Shown here: piece after piece, positions 19,923 to 30,660 of the stretch | Position numbering within the stretch: the stretch's first letter is position 1 | How the letters are laid out: each line of letters begins with the position of its first letter | NCBI GenBank assembly: GCA_009692425.1 | Contig: SHZF01000005.1 | Span: forward strand, 1 to 64,000 | Direction: 5' to 3' | DNA length: 64,000 bases | From: Myxococcales bacterium | Lineage (GTDB): Bacteria; Myxococcota_A; UBA9042 | Position numbers and translations under genes: made by a program | Notes under the pieces: generated by a model | The model's input: the letters and a program-made list of their open reading frames with translations, nothing else | What the model was told of the DNA's origin: nothing | Database searches by the model: none

Positions 19923-20792
19923 TCAGCGGCTGCCCGCGCCCTTGGCCAGGTCCTTGACCTGGACGCCAGCGGGCGGCGACCACTGGAACACCGTATCGGC
20001 GATCGCTTCGTGCTTGGGATCGCGCCACAGCAGCGTCGTCGAATCCCCCAGCGGATCGACCAGCACGGTGCCGCGGACCGCGCCCGTGGCCTTGTCGACC
20101 ACCAGCGTCAGCGTGCGCATCACCTGTTGGCCGCCCTTTGGCGTGAGTTCGAGGGCCCAGGCGTCGGGCAGCGGGCTGGGCACGAGCGCGAGCGTGAAGT
20201 CCTTGGCGAGTTGGCCGGCCCCCATCAGCCAACTCGTCGCCTCGTAGAGTTGGGACTGCTGGACGGGGACGCGCACCGCCAGGCGCTCGCGCCGTTCGTA
20301 CGACCACAGGACCTCGCCATCGGAGAAGTAGAAAATCTCCTCGTTCGGGTAGTCCCAGCGCATCTTGCCGGCACGACCGGCCTTGGCGTCGCCCTTTTGC
20401 AACCACATTGAGCCGGAGCGCTCGATGCCTTTGGGCATGCCCATCTTCTTGACGACCTGTGTGAACTGGGCCGCGAATCCGGGTTGCTTCTCGTAGAAGA
20501 CCTGCACGCGCGCGGCGACGTCGGCGGGAGCGAGCGGCCCGGCGGCAGCCTTGGTGGCGGCAATCGCAGGCGTCGACCCAACGGGCGCGGCAGGCTGGCC
20601 CATTGTCGGCAACGGCGCAGGTGCGGGCGGCAGCGCCGGGGCCTGTGTGGCCGGCTCCATCAGCGTCGGCGCCGGCTTGGTCTTGGCGGGCCTGGCTGGC
20701 TTCTTCGCGGCAAACGCGGGGCTCACCACCAGCAGCGCGGTCATTCCGAGCGAGGCCAAAAGGGTGCAGGGACTGGCGGGGCGATGTGGCAT
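19923..20792 (-). CDS. LolA-like outer-membrane lipoprotein carrier
   Basis: 289 residues from ATG 20792 (the 43-residue upstream extension is not used). A signal peptide ending AFAA (about residue 28) is followed by a Pro/Ala linker of about 60 residues. The LolA fold begins around AADVAARVQVFYEKQPGFAAQFTQVV and shows GSMWLQKGDA, GKMRWDYPNEEIFYFSDG and LWSYE, all conserved in the periplasmic carrier family. LolA moves lipoproteins through the periplasm, apt for a genome rich in lipoproteins. No lolCDE is adjacent. It could instead belong to a family of LolA-related secreted proteins with other ligands. The start lies 243 bp from the divergent ftsK. Confidence 0.85.
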   Translation of the reverse strand: MPHRPASPCTLLASLGMTALLVVSPAFAAKKPARPAKTKPAPTLMEPATQAPALPPAPAPLPTMGQPAAPVGSTPAIAATKAAAGPLAPADVAARVQVFYEKQPGFAAQFTQVVKKMGMPKGIERSGSMWLQKGDAKAGRAGKMRWDYPNEEIFYFSDGEVLWSYERRERLAVRVPVQQSQLYEATSWLMGAGQLAKDFTLALVPSPLPDAWALELTPKGGQQVMRTLTLVVDKATGAVRGTVLVDPLGDSTTLLWRDPKHEAIADTVFQWSPPAGVQVKDLAKGAGSR

Positions 20793-21035
20793 CGGGGCTC
20801 CGGTCGTTCGGGCAGGGCGCGCAGTATCGGCGCGGTGGCCGGCACGCTCAACTGGCGCAAGGCTAACGCGGGCCACGCGCACTCCATTCGACGCGCGGGT
20901 CTGCGATTGGGTGGTGTACAAAAAAACGGATTTTCTGGCGCCGCGGCACCCCAGTGCTACGTTCGGGCCGGGCCGCGCGCATTCGCAAACGCCCCCGATC
21001 GTTACGAAATATCGACAACGAAAGTCGAGGGTTCC

Positions 21036-23987
21036 ATGGCTGACGAGCGCCCGAAGAAGTCAACCAAGGCCGCGCCGCTGGCCGCACGTGCTGACGAGGC
21101 CGGTGCAGCCAGCCCGCCGACAGCGAGCAAGGCCAACGACCGCCCGGGCGCCACCCAAGTGCGCGCCGCCGAACTGCGGCAGGAGTTCGTCGGGATCGTC
21201 TTGTTGGGCTGCGGCGTCACGTTTGCGTGCGCTCTCCTGACGTTCGATCCGCGCGACATGGATGTGATTGCTGCGGGCCGCTCGGCCGCGGACGGCGTGC
21301 AGAACGCGATCGGCCCCGTCGGCGCGCGCATCGCCGATTTGCTGTTGCACCTGTTGGGCGTGGGCGCGCTGCTGCTCGACGGCCTCGTGCTGCTGCTCGG
21401 CGTGCACACGTTGATGGGCCGGGCGCGTGCGCCATCGTGGCGCGTCGGCCTTGGACTGCTCGGCTTTTCGTTTGCCGTACTGATCGCCACGCACCTGACC
21501 CTGACGCCGCTCGGCGTGCGGCCATTCGGCAAGGACCCGGCCGGCCTGCTTCCCGGCGCCGCCGCGGTGCTGTGCAAGGCCCTGGTGTCGACGACCGGCA
21601 CGGCGCTGTTCGCGGGCATCCTGGCCTTGGCGTCGCTGGCGGCACTCGCCAACCGGTCGCTGTTGGGGGCCGCGCTGCAGTGGGCCGGCGGTCGCGCCAA
21701 GCCGGCCGTCGCGGGCGCCGCTGGCGTGTCGGTCGATGCTGCGCGTTCCGGTTGGTCGTCGCTGCGGGGCTCGCTCGGCAAGCCGCGCTTCCAACTCGAT
21801 GACGATGCGATGGATGGTGGGCCCGCCCGTGACGACGGCACGCTCGCGATCGAACTCCGCGTGGCAGACCTCGACGGCCGCCCCGCCGAGCCCGCCGCCG
21901 CCGCGCGCCCACTGCCGTCGCCACCGCTGGCCCCGGTGGCGCCGGGGCCACGCGAGAATCCCGTGGCGACGCTGCCCGACGCGCTGCCCGACCCGCTCGC
22001 GACTGCGGTGGCCCTGCGGCGGCCAGGCGATGTGCCCGCCGCTATGGAACCGCGCCGCCCCACCGTGCCGGGACCCGTGCCGGCTCCGGTCGTCGGCAGC
22101 GTGGCGTCGGCGACGTCGCTGGCCGCGATGCTGGGCGCGCCGGCTGCGTATGTCGGAATCAGGCCGGCTGCGTACCTCGGCAGACCGGCTGCGGCTGTCC
22201 TGCACGAAGGCGGCAGCACTCTCGAGATGGACGTGGCCGACATCCGCCGCGCCCACGACGAACTCGCCGGCCTCGACGACGACGAACTGCCCGCAGAAGC
22301 CGTGTTCGTGCTGCCGCCGTCTGACGAGACGTTCGCCCCGCCGGCACCCATCACCGGCGTGCCCGCGGCGGCTGGCGCGCTCTCGCTGCTTGAAGCCGTC
22401 AAGGGCCCGCGCCTCATCGAGACCGAAGCCATGCGGCCGCACGGTGCGCGCTCGCCCGCGGACGGCCAGCAGGGCGCGCTCGCCATCAACGTCGGCAAGG
22501 CGTGGACGCTGCCGCCCGCCACGATCTTCCAGGACCCGCCGCGCCGCGTCGTCGAATGCGACGAGGCCGTGCTGCGCGAAAACGCGATGATCCTCCAGCA
22601 GAAATTGGCCGATTTCAACATCGCCGGAGAAGTTGTCGATGTGCGCCCCGGCCCTGTCGTGACCACCTACGAGTTTCGCCCGGCGCCCGGCGTGCAGGCC
22701 AAGCGCATCGCCAACCGCGCAGAAGACCTGATGATGTCGCTGGCCGCCTTGCGCGTGCGTGTCGTGGCGCCGATCCCCGGCCGCGACGTCGCCGGCATCG
22801 AGGTGCCCAACCAGAAACGCCAGTTCGTCTACTTTCGCGAGATCGTCGAAGCGGCCGTATTCAAGGACTCCCCCAGCGTGCTCACGCTCGCGATGGGCAA
22901 GGACCTCGAAGGCCGCCCGGTCGTGATGGACCTGCAGAAGGCGCCCCACCTGCTCGTCGCGGGCTCGACGGGCACGGGCAAGTCCGTCGGCATCAACAGC
23001 TTCATCTGCTCGATGCTGTGCAAGGCCTCGCCCGACCAGGTCAAGTTCATCTTCATCGACCCCAAGATGGTCGAACTCTCGATGTTTGAGGGCATCCCCC
23101 ACCTGCTCGTGCCCGTCGTGACCGAGGTGCGCAAGGCCGAACTGGCGCTGAAGTGGGCGGTCGGCGAGATGGACCGCCGCTTCAAGGTCATGCAAGAGAG
23201 CCAAGTCAAGAACCTTGCGGGCTACAAGCAGAAGTTGCCAGAGCTCAAGGCCGAGGCCCTGCGCCGTCGCGCCAAGGCGCTGGAGCCTGACAGCGAGGGG
23301 AACACCACCGACCTCGACACGATCGACGTGCCCGAAGACATGCCACACATCGTGATTGTGATCGACGAGTTCGCGGACCTCATCATGCAGGCCGGCAAGG
23401 AAGTCGAGATGCCGGTCGCCCGCCTGGCCCAGAAGGCGCGCGCCGCCGGTATGCACGTCATCCTGGCCACGCAGCGGCCGTCGACCGACGTCATCACGGG
23501 CGTCATCAAGTCGAACTTCGCCACGCGCGTCAGCTTCCAGGTGGCGTCGCAGATCGACTCCAAGGTGGTCCTCGACCGCGGCGGCGCCGAGATGCTGCTC
23601 GGCAAGGGCGACATGCTGTACCTGCCGCCCGGCGAGGGGATGCTGCGGCGCTGCCACGGCACCTGGATCACCGACGAGGAGGTCCTGGCGCTGGCCAAGC
23701 ACTGGAAGGTTCAGGGTGCGCCGTCTTTCGACATGGACGTCCTGCACGACCCCGAATCAGAGGGCAAGGGGGACGACGACGACGACCAGGCCCAGGACGC
23801 GCTGTACGACCAGGCGGTGCGCTGTGTGGTCGAGGCGAACCAGGCTTCGGTGAGCTTCTTGCAGCGCAAGCTGGGCATCGGCTATGGCAGGTCGGCGAAG
23901 ATGGTGGACCTGATGGAGCGGCGCGGTGTGGTCGGGCCGAGTCGGGGGCCGAACAAGCCGCGCGAGGTCTTGATGAATCATGTGTAG
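21036..23987 (+). CDS. ftsK: DNA translocase FtsK/SpoIIIE family
   Basis: 983 residues from ATG 21036, preceded by tcgagg. The N-terminal part has about four transmembrane segments (48-70, 100-120, 135-160, 180-205). A long Pro/Ala-rich linker (about 240-480) follows, then the motor: FtsK alpha and beta regions, with Walker A GSTGTGKSVG at about residues 649-658 and Walker B IVIVIDEFADL at about 770-780. Then HVILATQRPSTDVITGVIKSNF. The gamma winged-helix domain at the end (YDQAVRCVVEANQASVSFLQRKLGIGYGRSAKMVDLME) reads the KOPS sites that direct DNA pumping at the division septum. It is about 7 kb from dnaA rather than in a terminus cluster. Confidence 0.95.
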   Translation: MADERPKKSTKAAPLAARADEAGAASPPTASKANDRPGATQVRAAELRQEFVGIVLLGCGVTFACALLTFDPRDMDVIAAGRSAADGVQNAIGPVGARIADLLLHLLGVGALLLDGLVLLLGVHTLMGRARAPSWRVGLGLLGFSFAVLIATHLTLTPLGVRPFGKDPAGLLPGAAAVLCKALVSTTGTALFAGILALASLAALANRSLLGAALQWAGGRAKPAVAGAAGVSVDAARSGWSSLRGSLGKPRFQLDDDAMDGGPARDDGTLAIELRVADLDGRPAEPAAAARPLPSPPLAPVAPGPRENPVATLPDALPDPLATAVALRRPGDVPAAMEPRRPTVPGPVPAPVVGSVASATSLAAMLGAPAAYVGIRPAAYLGRPAAAVLHEGGSTLEMDVADIRRAHDELAGLDDDELPAEAVFVLPPSDETFAPPAPITGVPAAAGALSLLEAVKGPRLIETEAMRPHGARSPADGQQGALAINVGKAWTLPPATIFQDPPRRVVECDEAVLRENAMILQQKLADFNIAGEVVDVRPGPVVTTYEFRPAPGVQAKRIANRAEDLMMSLAALRVRVVAPIPGRDVAGIEVPNQKRQFVYFREIVEAAVFKDSPSVLTLAMGKDLEGRPVVMDLQKAPHLLVAGSTGTGKSVGINSFICSMLCKASPDQVKFIFIDPKMVELSMFEGIPHLLVPVVTEVRKAELALKWAVGEMDRRFKVMQESQVKNLAGYKQKLPELKAEALRRRAKALEPDSEGNTTDLDTIDVPEDMPHIVIVIDEFADLIMQAGKEVEMPVARLAQKARAAGMHVILATQRPSTDVITGVIKSNFATRVSFQVASQIDSKVVLDRGGAEMLLGKGDMLYLPPGEGMLRRCHGTWITDEEVLALAKHWKVQGAPSFDMDVLHDPESEGKGDDDDDQAQDALYDQAVRCVVEANQASVSFLQRKLGIGYGRSAKMVDLMERRGVVGPSRGPNKPREVLMNHV

Positions 23988-23999
23988 GGCCTACGGCCC
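23987..23999. terminator. Hairpin between convergent ftsK and NHL gene
   Basis: gggcc-tac-ggccc, a 5-bp GC stem overlapping both stop codons in the 3-bp gap between the two convergent genes. There is no T-run, so intrinsic termination is uncertain. Confidence 0.3.
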
Positions 24000-25322
24000 C
24001 ACCTTCACCACCGTCCGCGCCACCCCGTCCACGAACCACAGCCGGCTGTCCGGCCCGATGGCCAGCCCCATCAGGCCCTTGGCTCCGGTCGCCAGCCGCC
24101 CGCGTTCCTTGCCGCCCACATCGTACGCCACCACCTCGCCCGTGCCGTGCAGCCCCACGAACAAGCGCCCCTGGTGCAGCGCCAGGCCGCTCGGCTGCGC
24201 CAAGCCCCCGACCACTACGCTGCTCGGTACGCCCGTGACGTCGCCGAATTCCTTCAGCCCATCCTTGGACCCCTTCTTGGCCGCGAACGTGCCAGCGTCG
24301 ATGTGCACCCGCAGCACGCGCCCGCCGCCCGTGTCGGCGACGTAGAGGTGGCGCGCCCCGGCGTCGAGGATCATGTGCCCCGGCACGCCGGCCACGCGCG
24401 TCACCTTGGCATCGACGCAGCGCCGTACCGAGCCATCCCCGTGGTCGCCGCCGCCGGGGCCGTGGTCCTGGGCAAAATCGTAGCGCACCAGGTAACCGTG
24501 CAGCCCGTCGAACGCCCAGAACACGTTGGCCTGGTCGTGCGCGATGCCCATGCACAAGGGGCTCTCGTGCAGCATGTCGAGGTGGCTGCCCTCCTTCATG
24601 CCCTCCTTCCACGGAAACTCCTGGCCGACCTTGGCAAACAGCGCGAGGTCCGCGGGCCACAGCGTCGGCCCCATGAAATCGTCTTCGGGCTGCGGCGCGT
24701 CGTTCCAGTCGTCGCGCGACTCCTGGCAACTGGCGAAACGGTCGGGGCCAGCAAAGGCGAGGCTCGACACGGTGTCCATGAAATGCTCGCCGTAGCGGTC
24801 CACGCGCGCTTCGTGCACCTGCTGTGGCGTGCCGGGGTGGGTCAGGATCAGCACGCCGTGGGTGCCCGCGTCCGCCACCCACAGGCGCACCGGCGCGTCG
24901 CCTACGCCCGGCTGGAATGCCAGGTCGCGGGGCCCCGCCAGCCCGTGCTGCGGCCCGGCGACGACGATGAACGTGCGGGTGGCCGGATCGCCGAATTCGG
25001 CAACGGCAACGGGACCCGCGTCGATGGCACGGGGCACGGCGGGGGCCGCGTCGGCGGGGGCCGCGCTGTCCGTGGCCTGGCCGACATCGGCGCCTGACGA
25101 GCGGGGGCTGGTGCCAGAGCGGACGGTCGCCGCCGAGGTTGCAGGCGAGGTTGCAGGCGAGGTTGCAGGCGGAGCGGCCCCGGCGCACCCGGCGAGCGCG
25201 GCCAAGCCACACGCGCAGACCGCCAGACCGCCCAGCCTCGACGCCAGACCAGCCAACCAGGCAGCCAGCGCGACGACCGCGGACGCCGGCGTTCGACCGA
25301 ACGAGCCCCAGCACTCGCTCAC
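23991..25322 (-). CDS. NHL/beta-propeller lipoprotein
   Basis: 443 residues from a GTG at 25322 that overlaps the stop of the upstream lamin-tail gene (GTGA), a clear translational coupling; the longer ATG frame runs inside that gene and is rejected. The signal sequence ends in [10 protein letters not shown] Pro/Ala/Thr linker ([11 protein letters not shown], from a 12-nt repeat) follows. The remaining 370 residues repeat the pattern of NHL-type propeller blades: [68 protein letters not shown] and [18 protein letters not shown] Cys-containing Asp/His-rich segment ([11 protein letters not shown]) lies in the middle. Probably a surface propeller binding a ligand or its coexpressed partner. Confidence 0.85.
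   Translation of the reverse strand: MSECWGSFGRTPASAVVALAAWLAGLASRLGGLAVCACGLAALAGCAGAAPPATSPATSPATSAATVRSGTSPRSSGADVGQATDSAAPADAAPAVPRAIDAGPVAVAEFGDPATRTFIVVAGPQHGLAGPRDLAFQPGVGDAPVRLWVADAGTHGVLILTHPGTPQQVHEARVDRYGEHFMDTVSSLAFAGPDRFASCQESRDDWNDAPQPEDDFMGPTLWPADLALFAKVGQEFPWKEGMKEGSHLDMLHESPLCMGIAHDQANVFWAFDGLHGYLVRYDFAQDHGPGGGDHGDGSVRRCVDAKVTRVAGVPGHMILDAGARHLYVADTGGGRVLRVHIDAGTFAAKKGSKDGLKEFGDVTGVPSSVVVGGLAQPSGLALHQGRLFVGLHGTGEVVAYDVGGKERGRLATGAKGLMGLAIGPDSRLWFVDGVARTVVKVGP
25136..25171. repeat. 12-nt tandem repeat in lipoprotein linker
   Basis: About three copies of ggcgaggttgca on the plus strand, in frame on the minus strand, where they encode repeated ATSP after the lipobox of the NHL lipoprotein. 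Confidence 0.75.
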
Positions 25323-28300
25323 TTGCACACGTTTTCCTTGTTTGGCGTGCCGCGGTCCCGCGTGCCGCACTTCGTCTGGCCGCCCTCCTGCAGCTTGACG
25401 GTCGTCTTGCCGTCCGCAACGACCTGGACCAGTGCGAGGCACTGCTCGAATTTGCCCTTGCAGTCGGCATCGACCTTGCAACTCATCGTGGCCCAGTCGA
25501 ACGTCGCCAGCCCGATGAACAGCCCATACGTACACGCCAGCGTCGCCGGCGCCCAGCATTCCGGCTTGTCGTTGTCCAGCGGCGTCAGGCAAAGCGGCTG
25601 CAACAGCGCCGCACCGCCCGCCAACCACGGCAGCTTGCCGTAGGCGACCTCGTCGGTGACCTTGCCCGCCGGGCTCACAAGCTTGATCGACAGGTCCGTG
25701 CCGTTGCCGAGTTGGAACGAGCCGCCTTCGGGCACGTCCTTCCACGAATAGAACGCGCCGATCTGGTTGTTGGCGGCGGGGTCGGCGAGCGCGACCACGG
25801 TCACCCACGCCTTCGCGGGGATCGACAGCGGCTTGTCCAGCCACGGACCTGCGGCCGTCACGGTGTGGGTAAACGTGCCGCTCTTGATCTTCCAGCCCGC
25901 GAAGTTGATGGCCGCGCCGGTCGGATTGTACACCTCGAACCACTCGCCCTTGTCGTCGGGCACCGCGTCCGGGTTCGGCATCAGTTCGCTGACGATGAGC
26001 GTGCCGGGCAGCACCGGCTCCTTCTTGCAAGCCGCTGAGCACCCGTCGTTGTCGAACGGATTGCCATCATCGCACTCCTCGCCCGCCACGTTGACCTTGC
26101 CGTCGCCGCACTTGGGCGCCGCCACGCACAGACCGCCCTGGCACGTCAGTTGCGCCCCGCACGCGGCGCCCTCGGCCTTGCCCTTGCACGGGTCGAAGCA
26201 GGTGTGGTTCGCCGCGCCCGGGCTGCCCAGATCGCCGCCCGCCCACGCCGTCTTGGCCAGGCACCACTGCCCGCCGTCGTCGTTCTTGGTCGCGCTCGTC
26301 TGCTCGGGGTCGAGTTGCAGCGCCTTGCCTTCGACGATGGCCCAGCCCGCGTCGGGCGCGTAGGTCACGGCGTCGATGACGACCTTGTTCCACTCCAGCA
26401 CCACGTCGTCCTTGGCCTTCTTCGCCATCTGGAACAGCGTCGGCTTGCCGACTTCGGTCCACGCCCACGCCGCCACGACGCTGCCGTTGACCTTGAAATC
26501 GACATTGGCGGCCAAAACCGCAAAGCCCTTCGGCGGCACCCACACCGGCTTGGCCGCCGCGATCTTGACGCCCGCCAGCCCCGACTGGTCGCGCAAGCTC
26601 CAGCCGCGCAGGTCGATCGGCAGGTCGCCGGGATTGAACAGCTCGATCCACGGACCGTCGCCGTCCGCCGTCGCCGCCGGGTCGACCAGCAGTTCGGTCA
26701 CCACGACGCTGCCGGCCCCGAACGCCTCCTTTTGGCAGTTCGCGCTGCAGCCGTCACCGGGCAACTCGTTGCCGTCGTCACAGGTCTCCGCCGCGCCGGG
26801 CTTGCCGTCGCCGCAGCCGGGGCCGTCGCACGCATCTCCGTAGCCGTCGCCGTCGCCGTCCATCTGGTCGGCGTTGCCGATGCCGGGGCAGTTGTCGCAG
26901 AGGTCGCCCGCACCGTCGCCGTCGCCGTCGGACTGGCCCAGGTTCTTCGTCGCCGCGCAGTTGTCACACGCATCGCCGAGCTTGTCGTCGTCCTTGTCGG
27001 CCTGGTCGAGGTTGGTGGCGAACGGACAGTTGTCGACCTCGTTCGGCAACCCGTCCAGGTCGAGGTCCTTGCCGGGCGGCAGGCACGTCGAGTTCGTGCT
27101 GCCCGGCGTGCCGAGGTTGCCGGCGGGCCCCGGCTTGTCGGCCGCGCACCAGAACAGCGCCTTGTCGTTGTCGAGGCCGTTCAGATGGCCGGGGTCGAGT
27201 TGCAGCGCCTCGTTGGCGTTGGGGCTGAAGCCATCGCCACCGATCGCGAGCACATCGACCAGCGCGGAGCCCGCGACATCGATCAGGCGGATCTCATCGA
27301 CCGCGGCCAACAGCACGGGCGCCGGCCCCGCCTTGTTCCATGCCCACGTGACCGGCAGGCCTCCGTTCTTCGACTTGTCGGCGCTTGCCGCCAGCACGAC
27401 GTTGCCCTTGGGCGGCACGGTCACATCGGCGTCGATCGTGAAGCTCGCCCCTTGGCCTGCCGTCGTCTTCTTGAACACGACCTGCCAGCCCTTCAACTCG
27501 ACCGGTTGCAACCCGGGATTGTGCAGTTCGAACCACTGGCCGAACGCGACTTCGACGTTGGTGGTCGTCTGCAGGAACTCGGACACGGCCAGCTTGCCCG
27601 GTCCGATGGGACCCTTGACGCACGCGGCGCAGCCGTCGTTTTTCATCTTGTTGCCGTCGTCGCACGTCTCGCCCACGTCGAGGTCGCCGTCGCCGCACAC
27701 GGCCGGGTCGCAGGCATCGCCCTTGCCATCCTGGTCGGCGTCCTGCTGGGCCTCGTTGGGCACGTCCTTGCAGTTGTCGCATGCGTCGCCGGCCTTGTCG
27801 CCGTCGGTGTCGAGCTGCTTGCCGTCGAGGTCGGGCGGATTGGCCACGGCGACGCAGTTGTCGTCGGCATCGAGCACGCCGTCCTTGTCGGTGTCGGGCG
27901 GTGCGGGGCACGGCGGATTGACCTTGCCGGGCGTACCGGTGTCGCCGCCGGGCAGCGGTGCGAGGGATGCACACCAGTACGACGGGTCGTCGTTGTCTTC
28001 GGCCGACGTGTGCGTCGCGTCGAGCGCCAGCGCCTTGCCCTTGTAGTCGGCCATTGCCCAGCCCGGCAGCTTCCACACCACCTTGTCGAGTTCGACCTTG
28101 GCGGCCGCGCCCGCACCCGGGTAGATGGCCTTGAGCACGAGGCTGTCCTGCAGGTTCGCGAACGCGACGTTGTCGTACACGTACGCGGGCTTGTAGCCAC
28201 CGTTCCACTTCGGGTCGGCGCCGTTGCCGAATACCATGACCTCGCCCGGCTTGAGCAGCAGCGGCAGGCAGTGGTTGATGACGTGCTCGTCCTGACCCTT

Positions 28301-29053
28301 CTCATCGGAGATCGTCAGCCCGTTGAGGTCGATGGTCTTCACTGTGACGTTCTTGACCTCGAACCACTCGCCGTCGGCGTCGAGCACCGTGTCCTTGGGG
28401 TCGCCGACCGGGTCGACGAGCAACTCCGTGATGACGAGGTTGCCCTTGGCCAGCTTCTGCGGCGACGGCGGCGTCTTCGGCGGGTCGCACATGTTGGTGC
28501 AGCCGCCGTCGGGTTTGGCGAACGTACCGGGATCGCAACTGCACACCGGCGCGCCGTCGACGATGGCGCACGCGGTCTTGAACGGCTCCTGACAGGGATT
28601 GGGCGTACACGCGTCGGCATCCGGGCCGATGGCAACGTCGCCAAGATTGCCGTCGGCGGGAGCGGCCGCGTCGAAGCCGTCGGGCGTCGCGTCGGAACCC
28701 GCGGCGTCGGTGGGCTTTGCGTCGGTCGGGGTGGCGTCCTTGGCGGCGTCCTTGGCGGCATCGACCGGGGCGTCGGTCTTGGCATCGACGACGTCCTTCG
28801 GTCCGGCCGCGCTGGGGTCAGCCTTCGCGTCGGCAGCAGTTGTCGCGTCGAATCCGAAGCCCCACGGCGAAGTGCCGCCGCTGCCGGCCGCCGCGCCGTC
28901 CGTCGGCGAGAGCGAGCAAGCCAGCGTGCCGGTCAGCAGGGCGAGCGAGCAGGCCGACACGGCAACGCCGCCGGTTGACGCCCGGGCAACGCGGACGTTG
29001 TGCGGCACGCGCCGAGGCAGGCACTGGAACGCGCGGCAGAAGAACAGGGTCAT
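25319..29053 (-). CDS. Giant lipoprotein with lamin-tail, DUF4215 and TSP3 domains
   Basis: 1244 residues from ATG 29053; the lipobox TGTLAC gives Cys near 47, and a GTG just upstream of the signal core is an alternative start. A D/A-rich linker leads to an EGF-like Cys segment. Four lamin-tail-like domains follow, each starting near (G)[33 protein letters not shown] or [12 protein letters not shown], and containing GxWFEVxN and a later xLxGW. Between them lie calcium-binding thrombospondin type 3 stretches ([26 protein letters not shown]) and three DUF4215 motifs (CGDGxxxxxExCDDGN). The C-terminus is a small Cys-rich segment. Lamin-tail domains in bacteria are associated with extracellular nucleases and surface proteins; no nuclease domain is seen here. 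Forms a coupled pair with the NHL lipoprotein. Confidence 0.9.
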   Translation of the reverse strand: MTLFFCRAFQCLPRRVPHNVRVARASTGGVAVSACSLALLTGTLACSLSPTDGAAAGSGGTSPWGFGFDATTAADAKADPSAAGPKDVVDAKTDAPVDAAKDAAKDATPTDAKPTDAAGSDATPDGFDAAAPADGNLGDVAIGPDADACTPNPCQEPFKTACAIVDGAPVCSCDPGTFAKPDGGCTNMCDPPKTPPSPQKLAKGNLVITELLVDPVGDPKDTVLDADGEWFEVKNVTVKTIDLNGLTISDEKGQDEHVINHCLPLLLKPGEVMVFGNGADPKWNGGYKPAYVYDNVAFANLQDSLVLKAIYPGAGAAAKVELDKVVWKLPGWAMADYKGKALALDATHTSAEDNDDPSYWCASLAPLPGGDTGTPGKVNPPCPAPPDTDKDGVLDADDNCVAVANPPDLDGKQLDTDGDKAGDACDNCKDVPNEAQQDADQDGKGDACDPAVCGDGDLDVGETCDDGNKMKNDGCAACVKGPIGPGKLAVSEFLQTTTNVEVAFGQWFELHNPGLQPVELKGWQVVFKKTTAGQGASFTIDADVTVPPKGNVVLAASADKSKNGGLPVTWAWNKAGPAPVLLAAVDEIRLIDVAGSALVDVLAIGGDGFSPNANEALQLDPGHLNGLDNDKALFWCAADKPGPAGNLGTPGSTNSTCLPPGKDLDLDGLPNEVDNCPFATNLDQADKDDDKLGDACDNCAATKNLGQSDGDGDGAGDLCDNCPGIGNADQMDGDGDGYGDACDGPGCGDGKPGAAETCDDGNELPGDGCSANCQKEAFGAGSVVVTELLVDPAATADGDGPWIELFNPGDLPIDLRGWSLRDQSGLAGVKIAAAKPVWVPPKGFAVLAANVDFKVNGSVVAAWAWTEVGKPTLFQMAKKAKDDVVLEWNKVVIDAVTYAPDAGWAIVEGKALQLDPEQTSATKNDDGGQWCLAKTAWAGGDLGSPGAANHTCFDPCKGKAEGAACGAQLTCQGGLCVAAPKCGDGKVNVAGEECDDGNPFDNDGCSAACKKEPVLPGTLIVSELMPNPDAVPDDKGEWFEVYNPTGAAINFAGWKIKSGTFTHTVTAAGPWLDKPLSIPAKAWVTVVALADPAANNQIGAFYSWKDVPEGGSFQLGNGTDLSIKLVSPAGKVTDEVAYGKLPWLAGGAALLQPLCLTPLDNDKPECWAPATLACTYGLFIGLATFDWATMSCKVDADCKGKFEQCLALVQVVADGKTTVKLQEGGQTKCGTRDRGTPNKENVCK

Positions 29054-29151
29054 CGGTACGGAACTCGCATCCGGTCACCGGCGTACCGGCCGAACGATCG
29101 AGTGTAGCCGCGCCGGCGCGGGACGCAACGCACGGCACGGCGCGAGGCGGG

Positions 29152-30660
29152 TCAAGTGCCACCCAGCAGCCTGCGCAGCACCTTGTCGTGCGCCGCCCGG
29201 TACGGCCCGGGGGCGGCGCGCACGCCGTTGTAGAAGAACGCAAACGCATACGTGCGGCCATCCAGTGCCGCCGCATAGCCAGCGAGCCCGACCACGTCGT
29301 CGAGCGTGCCGGTCTTGGCGTGCACCCGCCCCTTCGTAACGACGTGGTGCAGGCGCCCGCGCAGGGTGCCGTCGATGCCGCCGACGGCCAGCGAAGCGCG
29401 CCACGCAGCACCGGCGGGGTCCTGGGCCATGGTGCCCACGAGATCTACGACCGCTTCGCACGTCACCTTGCTGGCGTGGTACAGGCCGGAGCCATTGCCC
29501 AACTGGACGCCGGCCCAGCGCACAGCGAGGCCGTCAAACGCCTGGCGCACGGCCACTTCGGCACGCTCGGCCGTCGCGGGCACCTGGCCGTGCAGGGCGG
29601 CCGCCAATTTGTACAGCGTCTCGGCATAGCCGTTGTGTGACGTCTTGTTCGTCGTGCGCACGATTTCGAGCAAGGTCGGGGAATTGTGCTGTGCGAGCAG
29701 CGGCAGGTCGGCCGGCGCGCGCTGGAATGCCGTGGACCCTTCGACCGCAATCCCGCGCTTCTGCAGCAGCGCACGGAACACGCCGGCCGCAAAGTAGCTG
29801 GCGTCCGCCACGCGCCGGCGACCCGTGCCGACGGTTTTCTGGCTGCGCGGCATCCGGCCGGTGACGACGACCTCGGTGCGGCGGCCGAGAGCGCGCGCCA
29901 CGACGGCCAGGCTCGAACGACCCTTCTTGACCGTCTCGGCCTCGTTGCGCACGACGACGGCGTCGGCCGCGTCCGGTGTCACGGTCACAGTTGGCGGCGC
30001 GCCCGCGGGTCCCGGGCGCACGGTCACCTGCAAGGTCGCCCCATCGCATGTCAGCGCACCGACCGGTGCACGAAAGGCGGCATCGGTGGTTTTTTCGTCG
30101 AAGCCGCGCGGGTTGGCGTCATCGAACAGCGTGCTGTCGACGACGAGTCGCCCGACGCTGCGCACGCCGGCCTTGGCCGTCGCGTCGGCCAGGCGTGTCC
30201 AGTCGCCGACGGCCATCGTCGGGTCGCCGCCGCCGACCAGTGCCAACACGGCCACCTTGCCGCGGCCATCGAGTGTCCCGCGCACGACGGTCGCCAGCCG
30301 GCGGTCGTGGGGCAGGCTGCGCAGCACAGCGGCAGTGGTGAACATCTTCTCGACCGACGCCGGAAAGACGACGCGGCCGGCATCGACGTCCATGACAACG
30401 GCACCCGACGCGAGATCGACGATGAGGGCGGTCGCGATGGGCTTGCCCGGCACACCCACCAGGATTTCGCGCAGTTCCGCTGCAGTGGGCGGTGCGCTGA
30501 CGTCGGCTTCGGGCAGACCGGAAGTTGCGGCCACAGGTGCGGGCACAGGCGCAGGCGCGGCCCGGATCGACGTCGCCAGCGCGCCCATGGCCAGGGTCGT
30601 CGTGACGCAAACAGCGGCGGCGGCGGCGAAGATGCGGGCAGAGCGCTGCAAGTGGGACAC
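29152..30660 (-). CDS. dacB: D-alanyl-D-alanine carboxypeptidase / PBP4 family (S13)
   Basis: About 502 residues from a GTG at 30660, chosen because a signal-peptide-like segment follows directly (FAAAAAVCVTTTLAMGALA); the 98-residue ATG extension is Arg-rich and unlikely. Motifs of class C low-molecular-mass PBPs are in order: SxxK as PASVEKMF with Ser102 and Lys105, a long insertion domain, SxN as TSHNGYAE, and KTG as VHAKTGTLDD near the C-terminus. The enzyme trims or cross-link-cleaves peptidoglycan in the periplasm. The gene is divergent from dnaA with a large gap (30661-31346) between them. Confidence 0.88.
   Translation of the reverse strand: MSHLQRSARIFAAAAAVCVTTTLAMGALATSIRAAPAPVPAPVAATSGLPEADVSAPPTAAELREILVGVPGKPIATALIVDLASGAVVMDVDAGRVVFPASVEKMFTTAAVLRSLPHDRRLATVVRGTLDGRGKVAVLALVGGGDPTMAVGDWTRLADATAKAGVRSVGRLVVDSTLFDDANPRGFDEKTTDAAFRAPVGALTCDGATLQVTVRPGPAGAPPTVTVTPDAADAVVVRNEAETVKKGRSSLAVVARALGRRTEVVVTGRMPRSQKTVGTGRRRVADASYFAAGVFRALLQKRGIAVEGSTAFQRAPADLPLLAQHNSPTLLEIVRTTNKTSHNGYAETLYKLAAALHGQVPATAERAEVAVRQAFDGLAVRWAGVQLGNGSGLYHASKVTCEAVVDLVGTMAQDPAGAAWRASLAVGGIDGTLRGRLHHVVTKGRVHAKTGTLDDVVGLAGYAAALDGRTYAFAFFYNGVRAAPGPYRAAHDKVLRRLLGGT

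Noticed and set aside
24990-25020. cgccgaattcgg inside the NHL lipoprotein gene
   Set aside because: Same 12-mer as one end of the dispersed repeat, but it is in the coding sequence AEFGDP and the other end is absent; coincidence.
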